A DNA stretch of 64,000 nt from Adiantum capillus-veneris. Its lineage: Eukaryota > Streptophyta > Polypodiopsida > Polypodiales > Pteridaceae. Where the stretch lies: assembly GCA_014529385.2 (NCBI GenBank), contig CM043958.1, forward strand, positions 84,085,025 to 84,149,024. The letters are read 5' to 3'. This document shows, piece by piece, positions 24,785 to 34,357 of this stretch. Both the position numbers and the translations under genes were made by a program. Under the pieces are notes generated by a model. That model was not told the origin of the DNA, did no database searches, and worked only from the letters and a program-made list of their open reading frames with translations. Each line of letters begins with the position of its first letter. Position 1 is the first letter of the stretch.

Positions 24785-26227
24785 GCACAGAAGGAGTGGC
24801 ATGTGGCACCCTATGAGATAACCGACATCTCATCAAATGAGAAAGCTCACCTCACAGAACAAGTACTTGAAGCAATTCCGGCAAACATTTTCATTGGAAG
24901 GTTCCAAGCCGCAGACGGAGAAATTGTAAAGGCCACCATCTTTCCCCAGGAAATGTGGACTTTGCACCAGAATCCAGAAGTGCAAGCAGGGGTCAGGTGT
25001 TTACAGCTCGACAATTTCTTGAGACTTCCTCCTTGGGGAACAGATTTCAGACAGGCTCACGATCTCATAAGCACAATTTAGTACAATGGGGAAGCAACTC
25101 TGACAGACAAGGACGGGGCCGTTAAGGTAAAAATTACAGCTGAAATCATAAATGAAGCCCTCCATCTGCCGCAAGGGACACACAACCTCTTGCAAAAAAC
25201 AAAGGCAATCGACAATGATAAGGCCTTTTTGAAGCAACGTGGTCACAAGCTGGCATATCAGGACCTGATCTACTCAAAAATGGAACAACCGTTGCGTCTT
25301 ATTCCCAGCATTTCAAGGTACAGAAGCCACTTAGATACGCTGAACCCTTGTTGCATATGGCAGTGGTGATGGCGATGGGATTGGCTGAAGGCAGGGTGGT
25401 CACTTGCGACTTTGGCAACTACCTCCTTGACACGATTGTGGAAGAAAACTTAAAGGGCGGCAAACGAAGTAAAGCTTACATGAACGGAGGACCCATGCTC
25501 GCACGAATAGCCTATCAAGCATTGGGCATGATTGATGATCTACCACCTGCCCAAGCGCAAATCGACCTAATCCACAGGTCCAAAAGAGCCGTGAGACCAG
25601 TGGCAGGGCCTTCTAAAAGACCGAATCCCGGAGTCAAACAAACCAGGCAAAGTGCACCTTTAAGGGATTCAGACAGTAAGAAAATAGAGTCGGATGCTCA
25701 CAGCAGCCAAGGGGAGGGATCCAATCCACGGGATACTCCTTCTGAATACTAGTCTTTGGAGGAAGAGAAGGATAACCCTTACACCCTGGGATACACCCGA
25801 TTAAAGAAAAAGGCTACACGTTTGGCAGAAGCTATCCCCATCACTCATGCCAGAAGAACAATGGAAGAGGCACAGGCATTGAGGGAAAAGCTTCGCCAAC
25901 AAAAGAAAGATCATCAGCAAACCCAAGAGACAGAAGCAGATGACGAGAAAGAAGATGATGAAGTTGAGGATGTTCCGCTGATACGCAAGCAGACAGAGGC
26001 CTTGGAAAGAATCAAGCAACAAAAGAGAAAGGAAGTTAAAGAGAAACGAGAAATTGCCATTGCCATGCGGCAAAGAATTCACAATGAGCTCAAATCGAAG
26101 ATGGAGCAGAGATAGCAAGAAGAATCAAAGAAGCAACGCGTCGATGATTTAGAATCATCAGACGAATTTGCAAAAAGAAAAGAGGAGAAAAGTCTCTTGC
26201 AAGGTGAGGAACAACACGAGACACAAG
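24785..26227 (+). pseudogene. Extra reading frame of the gypsy composite, part 1
   Basis: The first block (24785-25310) includes VAPYEITDISSNEKAHL and ITAEIINEALHLPQGTHNL. After a frameshift at 25280-25310 it continues with VQKPLRYAEPLLHMAVVMAMG. The helical pattern (EIINEALHLP, then LLHMAVVMAMGL) recalls the plant 'putative transposon protein' domain often carried by plant retroelements, but I cannot confirm it. From 25750 to 26227 it becomes a lysine/glutamate/glutamine-rich coiled coil (MEEAQALREKLRQQKK, DDEKEDDEVEDV). Stops lie at 25079, 25750 and 26113. The nested copia derivative interrupts it at 26227. Function is unknown. Confidence 0.6.
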
Positions 26228-26416
26228 TGTTGGGGTATAGGCGTTTGTGCCTTGCCCGGCCGTCCAGAGTCTGGGCGCCCACTGACTTGTATACCTTATA
26301 CATAGAATAAGTGTATAGGGGCTGCTCACTCTTGGAGTCTCCCCACCCACATCGTGTGTGTGTCTCCTTCTCTCTCTCTCTCACTCTCCGTCTGTGGTGC
26401 TCCCCGATCCCCTTCA
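26228..26416 (+). repeat. Nested copia derivative, 5' LTR
   Basis: 189 bp. It contains an extra AGAGTCTGGGC-like segment near 26275 that is absent from the right LTR, a TTATACATAGAATAAGTGTATAG block and a short CT tract. Confidence 0.93.
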
Positions 26417-26418
26417 AT

Positions 26419-26430
26419 TGGTATCAGAGC
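26419..26430 (+). promoter_or_regulatory. Primer-binding site, initiator Met tRNA
   Basis: TGGTATCAGAGC two bases after the LTR end, the same primer type as in the intact copia element. Confidence 0.95.
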
Positions 26431-28004
26431 TTTGGTTTCGCGACAGATGGAGTGCTACAGAGAAGTGAGCTTTCGGCTTAGTGAGCTCGCTTTCGGTGGA
26501 AGCTTGAGATCGGTGAGCAAACACCAGATCTGTGCTCATGGAAGCTTGAGGGGAATTCTCAAGCTTGAGGGAAGAGTGTATTGCAAGTGTGTATGGTTAT
26601 TTGCAGCCATACTTGCAGGAAGAATGCAGATTTTCATTTCCGCAGGTCATTTTTCGGGCCCCAAAAACAGTGTTTTTTGCATAACTTTTGCATACGGAAT
26701 GCGATTTATGCAAGGTTAAGGTATAACCTGGGGTTTTGGCACACTCCGGACGCAATGGTGATGTCCATTTGAGCTGATTTTGACCTCTGAAATTTCTGCA
26801 GCAGCAGCAAGTTTTTGCTGCGTCTTTGGGCCGAAAACAGTATTTTTGGCATATTTTGCACACTCGGACTCGGATACATGTGATCCAGGAGTCTACCTTG
26901 GGGTTTTGGCATGCTCCGGACGCGCTCGTCATATCAGAATTTTAAAATTCTGAACGCTGAATTTTCTGCAGCAGTAGTTGTTTATTGTGTGTCGAGGATT
27001 TCACACATGGCTTGATCTCAGATGTGAGAGTGATATTTGCTGCAAGTTTCCTCACAGGTGGGAGGATACAATGTATGCCTTATGTGGTTTGATGCTCAGG
27101 GAGACTAATGTGATTGCATTTTGAGCTCGACAATGTATGCTTCGAGCATGTTTTTTGGCAGTCATCATAGGTAGAGCAGATATTTGTGTACTAGATTTGC
27201 AGGTGTTTGCAATGATGTATGCAAAGTGTGGAGATTGGTGCATGCATTTGGAGTGCGGTTTGATGCGCTTTGGTTGCTCATGGTTTTGAGCGTACAGTCA
27301 GTTTGGTTACTGGTTTTATGGTCGTTTTACTGACGAAACTCTGTCGAAATTTTCCCAGGAGTTTTATGCGTATCATTTATGCGGTCTAGGTAGAGATTGC
27401 GGGTTGCACTCAGCATTTGCGTGCGGTGTTCTCTGCAGGTGGGAGATTTGTGTGTGTGTATGCATCGATACCGCATAGTGTGGGCATTTGCGTGCGGTGT
27501 TCTTTGCAGGTGGGAGATTTGTGTGTGTGTATGCATCGATACCGCATAGTGTGGGCTTGGTGATTACCGCACAGTGTGGGCTTGGTGATTAGCTCACGGT
27601 TTGGCAGGCGTACAGTTATCTTGGCACACTCACAGGAGTGAGTATTGTGATGTATGCTTGTGTGGCTACGAGCTAGGTAGCCGGATTCGAGCACTAATAG
27701 CTTGAGGTTTTTCAGCAGGTTTTACAGGTTTACAAGTTTACAGGCAGGTTTGAGGGCTTATTTGGGCGCTGAATTTTCAGCCATTGTTTCCTCTTTGCAG
27801 GTGTCCATGTATGGTTCAGTTGTAGGTTGATCTGGGACACGTTTGTGACTTGTTTATGTAGCTGTTTAAGAGCTACATTTTGGGGCTGTTTTGGGGCTGA
27901 TTTGCAGCCATATTTGCAGACTTTTGTTGATGCGATTCGAGCCAGTTTAGGCCTGATTTGGTTGACATTTGCTACTCATTGTTGGTTGCTCTTTTGCAAG
28001 CATT
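26431..28004 (+). other. Long leader of the nested copia derivative
   Basis: About 1.6 kb with stops in all frames. It has two copies of a GGGGTTTTGGCA(C/T)(A/G)CTCCGGACGC block (about 26732 and 26904), and T/G-rich sequence throughout. Copia leaders are usually shorter, so this region was either acquired or expanded. Confidence 0.6.
27413..27554. repeat. Two tandem copies of a 71-bp unit
   Basis: GCATTTGCGTGCGGTGTTCT... at 27413 repeats at 27484 with one substitution. Part of the unit end (ACCGCA-AGTGTGGGCTTGGTGATT) repeats again to about 27592. Confidence 0.92.
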
Positions 28005-29753
28005 ATGGCTGATTTTTCATTTGACTTCTAGCGTTATGGTCTGACACAGTTTGATGGTGCAGATTTTGTTGCTTGGAAGGAGCATATGCTTGTTGCATTG
28101 GCGGATTTGGGGCAGGATAAACCCTTGCATGGTTTATCGGCGAAGCCCAAGTCTATGCGTGATGATGATTGGCAGGATCTTGATGAGTTAGCAATGTCTA
28201 CGATTCGTTTGCATCTGGTTGAGTCTGTTTACTAGCAAGTCTCGAGGGAGACTACAACTCATGCTTTATGGCAGAGTTTACATGCTATGTACGCGACATC
28301 CATGTCTACAGGGAAGTCTAGTCCCACTTCTATGTCCATGGGAGAGATTGATCCCACACGCAAGTCTCGACGGCATAGAGACTTGACATGTTGGCATTGT
28401 GGACATAGAGGGCACATTAGGCGTCGATGTTTCAGGCGTTTGAGACAACGGAGGCGATAGATGCGTGATGCAAATTTGGGCATGACAGATGCTAGTGAGA
28501 TCAGTACGGTGGTTACTGAGTATGCTTGTGACGGCGATGTCACATTTACATCTAGCTTGTCTTCAGACGATCTTATGTCTACGGATTGCACATTGTCTTC
28601 ATATTGGTTACTAGATTCAGATGCTACTTTCCATGTCACGTCGCATCGTGAGTGGTTTAGCACGTTTTCTAGTGGGAGACTTGGTTGTGTGCACATGGCT
28701 GATGGTGTTGTGTATGACATTGAGGGTACAAAAGACATATGTTTGTCCTTGCCCAGTGGTATGAGATTTACCCTGCATCATGTGCGTTATGTGCCAGATC
28801 TGAGACGGGATTTGATCTCAATCAGACAGTTACGGGATAGTGGCTGTCAGATTTCGCTACGAGAGCGAGATTTTGTGATGCATTTGGGTTTGCTAGTGAT
28901 TGCGAGAGGTGCCAGGAGTGGTACAGGTTACCCATTGCATGTGGATCACGCGAGAGACGGTATTGTCTCTGTGATCATGCAGCCAGGTAGAGAGCGAGAG
29001 ACCCGGACAATCTCTTTTGCTCATGGATTGCAGGGTGCTTTGCATGGAGTGCAGTGTAGTGAGCTCGTTGTGCACACAGTTGGGGCACGACTTGAGCAGT
29101 CACACAGAGAGGTGACAGAGTCAGACATGCATGCTTTGCTAGTGACTGAGCAAAGCATAGAGTCAGTTGTGCGAGATACTTCTATGCAGGATAGACAGGT
29201 AGAGCGATCTTGCTCTAGTGAGTCACGACAGGAGGACGGTGTGCAAGAGTCTATGCATACGGAGTTAGAGCATGAGAGCTCTAGTGAGTCACAGCAGATT
29301 GAGTGGTCATGTTTGCAGTGGATGATTGCAGAGGAGACTGAGATGTCAGCGATTATGCATTCATTTCTTTCTATGCTCGACAGTGAGCATGGGGATATAG
29401 TTGTGCAGGATATGTCTTCCAGCAGACACCTAGAGCAGCTGGTTTGCTCTGAGGTTGCACGACAGGTTGATGTGTCTTTTGTGGACAGTCAGGAGATGCA
29501 TGTGGCTGACGCGCCTTGTCAGTCAGAGATGCCTATTGCCAGGGATATATATGTTGATGCATGCTCCGTAGAGCTAGCAGGGCCCGCTAGCATTGCATCG
29601 GCATTCGGTGGTCTCATGTATGAGATGTTGATCTTGAGACCGGATATCGCAGCTGCAGTGGGAGCATTTGCAGTTGGGATTGTCAGTCGTTTGTTGACTG
29701 ATGACGGCATAGTGCACGAGGGAGATATGCAGGTATTGCGTACATACTTGTAG
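28005..29753 (+). pseudogene. Copia gag-protease with fused reverse-transcriptase tail
   Basis: One frame from ATG 28005 with stops at 28029, 28233 and 28458. Gag opens LTQFDGADFVAWKEHM and ends with the knuckle CWHCGHRGHIRRRC. Protease reads WLLDSDATFHVTS; copia enzymes have D-S-G-A here, so Gly to Asp probably inactivates it. GAG-pre-integrase, integrase and most of reverse transcriptase are absent. After about 190 residues rich in Ser, Glu and Gln, the frame ends with FGGLMYEMLILRPDIAAAVG and VSRLLTDDG...LRTYL, matching the conserved end of copia reverse transcriptase. Past the stop, GTSGGVWTYTGAGQLDAH resembles the start of RNase H. So the element arose by an internal deletion that kept the frame. 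Confidence 0.8.
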
Positions 29754-29925
29754 TACGTGTGCGGTACATCTGGTGGTGTATGGACTTACACGGGAGCAGG
29801 ACAGCTGGATGCACACGATCACAGCCAGCCAGTGGGCATCAGTTGAGAGCGGTTTTCTCTCCCCTTTTGTAGTCTTTAGACTAGGTTCTCTTGCTTAAAG
29901 TCACAGTCGCCTTTAAGTGGGAGGT

Positions 29926-30103
29926 TGTTGGGGTATAGGCGTCTGTGCCTTGCCCGGCCGCCCAGCCCACTGACTTGTATACCTTATACATAGCATAAGT
30001 GTATAGGGGGTTGCTCACTCTTGGAGTCTCCCCACCCACATTGTGTGTGTGTCTCCTTCTCTCTCTCTCACTCTCCGTCTGTGGTGCTCCCCGATCCCCT
30101 TCA
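29926..30103 (+). repeat. Nested copia derivative, 3' LTR
   Basis: 178 bp, preceded by AAGTGGGAGGT. The right target duplication ACAAG follows at 30104-30108. Confidence 0.93.
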
Positions 30104-31298
30104 ACAAGAAGAATAAGACCAAGACCTCAGTTCGCCCAAGGATGCTGAGACAGTTTCAGAGAGGTCAGAACAATAAAAAAGGGAAAGCGCGGGACAGTCG
30201 GAGCAAAAAGACGACAAAAAGCAGACGGAACAACAAGGCAATCAACAAACGGAGTCATGGATGCAGCCTACCACGACCTCTAACGCAAGAGAGGGTTTAA
30301 AACAAAAGGAAAAGCAAGCTGAAGTGGTCGAGCATTCAGATCAGCAGGGGCCAAGAACGCAACGCACTCAAGCGGCCATAAAAGGAGCTGAGATGGTTAG
30401 CTCCTTTGATATTGACAGTCACCTAGAGCATATCAAACTGCAATTTCAATGTCAAAGAGCTCTTTATAACCTCAAGGAGTTGGAGTTGGAAGATAACAAA
30501 AAGGAGGTAGCTAGAACAGTTGCAGAATCCGAGCAATTGACGCAACAAATAGAGGCACTGAAGAACGCACAAGTCCAGGCGCAATCGGAGCTGCAGAGAG
30601 AAAGAGAAAATGCAAGGTACTATTATAAATAAATGCAGCAATTCAATGAGGTAAACTCGGCACTACAGATCGAACAACAATGCCTCGAGGAGGAGCTAAC
30701 CAGGGAAAAGGAACATAATGAGAAGCTACAAGGCTCGTACGTCGTGGTTAGCAGGTCTCTCACTCAACTCTTAGCAATACAGGAGACACCCTCCTCTTCG
30801 ACCATGCATGCAGGCTCAACTTCCTTGAGCCAAGAGATCAAGGAGTTAAAAGAAGCCCTAAAACAAGAAAATTATGATAGACAGATCATGATAGTAGGTC
30901 ATAGGGCCCTACAGCAGCCAAAAGATGAGAAAATTGAAGACTTGAAAAAGCAGTTGGCTGAGGCAAGAAAGGAAGTAGAGGATCTGAAAGCCAATCAAAC
31001 AAAGGATCAGTCGGAAACAGGAGAATTTGAGCAGGGAGAAATATCAGATCACTTCGAGTTTGAAACTCAACAAACGGAGATAGCAACTACAAGCACTGGA
31101 AAAGGCACGCAAGAGTCTGCAGATCCAACCACAACATCCACCTCGGAGTCGGCCAAAGATGAACTTCAGTGTTGGATCTCAAAAGTCAAAGACCCATTGC
31201 ACAAGGCATATCTGGAATATGAATTGAAAGTGCTGGAATCAGCTGCCCTCCTTATGATCACTCCAGATGAGGTTGTAAAACATTTGGGCACGAAATGA
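30104..31298 (+). pseudogene. Extra reading frame of the gypsy composite, part 2 (coiled coil)
   Basis: It continues part 1 in phase once the nested element is discounted. It is mainly long heptad-type helix: LEHIKLQFQCQRALYNLKEL, ESEQLTQQIEALKNAQVQAQ, EKIEDLKKQLAEARKEVED, LHKAYLEYELKVLESAALL. A Gln/Lys/Ser-rich linker lies at 30110-30390, and acidic or Thr-rich spacers such as TTSTSESAKDEL occur. Stops lie at 30114, 30168 (TAA) and 30630. A multimerising gag-like or accessory structural protein is the simplest reading. No zinc knuckle or catalytic motif was seen. Confidence 0.55.
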
Positions 31299-31309
31299 TT
31301 GCTCTACTG

Positions 31310-32120
31310 TTGATGCGGCAAAGAAGTTCGATTATGGCAGCAAAAAATGCTCCCAAAAATTGAACCAAACAGCAGAGGGGATTACAGAGAGGTCCCAATT
31401 ATAGCTCTTCAGATTGAAATAGTCCTTGACAATCAATCCCATTGGAGAAAGAAATGGTTCGATCAGCGACCGACTGACAAAACGTATTACAGGAATGCGC
31501 CCCAACATCTCAGGATCGGCCCCACTTACTGTCAAATCAACAGGCGGCAATCCTGGGACAGTTTTTACAGTGGGCAAAGCAAAAGATCGGCAGTGTTGAA
31601 CTACCCTGTCATAGCCAAGCCGATCAATAACAACCCCCCATCAGAGAATTACATTGTTCAAATTCTGAAATGAGTCATCATCATGATGAAGGAGATCCCA
31701 GATCTCGCTTGCCAGATGTTGGTAAAGATTGCTAAAATGCTCATCACGTGCATTACAGCCTTCAGAGACATTGAAGCGACAAAGCATCCATGGCAGGTAT
31801 TTCTTGAGGGCACACGGGGCATCTGCTGGAACATGGAGACAGAAATCCCCAGCATAAATATTATCATGGGATTATATGCAAGAGTCATGTTTCTGCCATC
31901 TCAATACATGCAGACCTTTGAAGAAACTTTCATGACAGGTTTCTTCGAAGTGGACTCTTCCATATTCAATCCAATGACGAAAGATTTGACAGCTCGTCAC
32001 ATTGCCTATCAGAGTACCATTTCAAATAATCCTTTCAGAGAACTAGCAACCAAAGTCGAGATCAAAGCTAGAGCGCAAAAGTTCAAAAATCTCACTGCAA
32101 CACTAGAACGAAGGCACTAA
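31310..32120 (+). pseudogene. Extra reading frame of the gypsy composite, part 3
   Basis: After the stop at 31296 the open sequence resumes with IEPNSRGDYREVPIIALQ, WFDQRPTDKTYYRN, then, past a stop at 31671, EIPDLACQMLVKIAKMLITC and WQVFLEGTRGICWNMETEIP, ending YQSTISNNPFRELATKV. The composition is ordinary globular protein. I do not recognise it. It ends 47 bp before the 3' polypurine tract, a place where typical gypsy elements have no gene. Confidence 0.45.
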
Positions 32121-32166
32121 AGTGACTTCCCTCAGATGCAACTTGCACGAGGGCGTGCAAATGAAT

Positions 32167-32179
32167 AGGAAGGGGGGAA
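32167..32179 (+). promoter_or_regulatory. Gypsy-like 3' polypurine tract
   Basis: AGGAAGGGGGGAA directly before the 3' LTR. Confidence 0.88.
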
Positions 32180-33073
32180 TGTTTGGTGGATACGAGCGAG
32201 CAGGTGTATGTACACCAAACCTGGTGGATACTCTTTTTGGCAAAAACCCTATAATTCTGCCTAAAATGAGTTTTAATCAGAAGAAGATTAGACTATATTC
32301 TTTTTTATGCTCTCTGAGTCTACCCCTTGTAAGAGGCCGGTTGGCCATGGGAAAGCCCCCTAACTTTTAAAGTCAAAACCCTTAGTTTTGAAGGGATTAT
32401 TATCATTAGCTTGGAGAAGAAAATGTACGCTGCTAAAGCTTCTTGTGACTACAATTTGTAATCATCATTTCTCCTGACAGGTAATCAGAATTCTATTCCG
32501 AATAGTACATTGTGTTCCTTGTCTCTTGCTCTTCAATCTAAGTGTAATCATTTCCAATTCTGTTGTGGTTCGCGACGAGTCGTTTGTGAGCTAAATGCAT
32601 TGATTTGGGAGTTAAAATGGTTGTTTTTTGATGTTTTGACCTTGGATAAGACCTTGGATAAGTGTTTCTATGCTTAAGGAGGATCTCTCCAAGTACTTCT
32701 GTTTCAGTTTTCTGCACATTTTTGTGATGGATCGTGATTTATGTACCTTCCCAGATGGTGACAGAACTTGGTAGGATTGAGTCCATAAGTGTTGTGATAC
32801 CTCTCCTTAAGTTTTGTGACATTTTGGATTCGTTTGGATACCGAAACGGCATGATTGTGTTGACTGTTGAGAATGGACGCGTACTGATTGTCTGACTAGG
32901 AAGTGGTTGATTTGCTTTTGTTGTAAGAACGAGTAGTCTTTGAGTTCACTTTGGTAAGATTGACACTCTCATTAAGTCTCCATGCCCCACCCCGAGTCGC
33001 TTCTTTGCATATTGACATTATGTTAGTACAAAAGAGCTATGCTGCAAACGTCCGTCGCGATGACCCGCTAACA
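32180..33073 (+). repeat. Gypsy-like 3' LTR
   Basis: 894 bp, paired with 18694-19580. It carries a 12-bp local duplication (ACCTTGGATAAG twice near 32638-32662) that is absent from the 5' LTR. It ends CCGCTAACA and is followed by CTCTC. Confidence 0.92.
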
Positions 33074-33104
<31 letters not shown>

Positions 33105-33200
33105 CCTATCTCTATTCTCTCTCTTTTCCTATTTCTCTCCCTCTCTATCTACTCTCTCTCTTTCCCTCTTTCCCTATCTCTCTCTTTCCCTCTCTCTATT

Positions 33201-33245
<45 letters not shown>

Positions 33246-33252
33246 ACACACA

Positions 33253-33317
<65 letters not shown>

Positions 33318-33375
33318 TCTCTCTCTCTCTCTATTCCTCTCTCTCCCTCTCTTTCTCTATTTCTCTCCCTTTCTA

Positions 33376-33465
<90 letters not shown>

Positions 33466-33538
33466 TCTCGCTTTCCCTATTTCTCTCCCTCTCTATCTAC
33501 TCTCTCTCTCTCTCTTTCCCTCTCTCTCTCTCCTCATT

Positions 33539-33573
<35 letters not shown>

Positions 33574-33746
33574 TCTCTCCCTCTCCTCTTTATATATACC
33601 TCCTTCTCTCTATTTCTATCCCTCTCTATCTCTCCCTCTTTCTCTCATTCTCTCTTTATCTATCTTTCTCTCTCCATTTATCTCCCTCTCTTTAATTATC
33701 TCTCTATTTATCTATCTTTCTCTCCCTCTCTATCTATTTCCCTTCT

Positions 33747-33795
<49 letters not shown>

Positions 33796-33944
33796 TTCTC
33801 TCTATTTTTATCCCTCTCTATCTCTCCCTTTTTTTCTCATCTCCATTTATCTCACTCTCTTTATCTATCTTTCTCTCCCACTCTATCTATTTCCCTTCTC
33901 TTGTCTCTCTATTTATCCCTCTCCATTTATCTCCCTCTCTTTAA

Positions 33945-34002
<58 letters not shown>

Positions 34003-34016
34003 CTATCTATCTATCT
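33074..34016. repeat. Compound CT/CA/TA simple-repeat tract
   Basis: (CT)n with CCCT and TCTA variants, (CA)n blocks near 33247 and 33298-33317, and an AT run at about 33411-33462. It resembles the tract at 8561-9676 and is probably its continuation beyond the transposon stack. Confidence 0.95.
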
Positions 34017-34050
34017 AACAAACTTAACATTTCTATCTAACAATTTATCC

Positions 34051-34135
34051 AAACAAGCCGAGCAAAGCAATCATTTCCAAACAAGCATAGCAAAGCAACC
34101 ATTTTCAAACAAGCCTAGCACATGCAACCATTTTT
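34051..34135. repeat. 28-bp minisatellite, three copies
   Basis: AAACAAGCC(G/T)AGCAAAGCAA-type units at 34051-34078, 34079-34106 and 34107-34135, with a few substitutions. Confidence 0.88.
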
Positions 34136-34192
34136 AAATGAACGAGGTATGTTATTAATTCTCTATTTTTTTTTATTTTATTACGATTTATG

Positions 34193-34194
<2 letters not shown>

Positions 34195-34256
<62 letters not shown>
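34195..34256. repeat. (TG)n microsatellite
   Basis: About 60 bp of TG, with one TA interruption near the end. Confidence 0.96.
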
Positions 34257-34357
34257 CTAGAAAACAATAGGGAAAGAGGGGGGAGGTGCTTATTTTTGTG
34301 TTTAACTCTTTCCTTGTAGCGGGCACGAGGTTTGGCTAGGTTGAGCTTCCAAAGACG

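Larger units (their letters stand above)
26228..30103 (+). mobile_element. Non-autonomous copia derivative nested in the gypsy composite (3,876 bp)
   Basis: LTRs of 189 and 178 bp (TGTTGGGGTATAGGCG...CCCCTTCA), target duplication ACAAG (26223-26227 and 30104-30108), an initiator-Met primer site after the left LTR, and a purine tract (AAGTGGGAGGT) before the right LTR. Discounting it plus one duplication keeps the surrounding frame in phase, which confirms the ends. It encodes gag and protease but no integrase, and only the tail of reverse transcriptase. The two LTRs differ by substitutions and an 11-bp indel, so it is older than the intact copia element. Confidence 0.95.

Noticed and set aside
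32951-34018. 355-codon Ser-Leu-rich frame
   Set aside because: Same artefact: it runs through the CT/CA/TA microsatellite.
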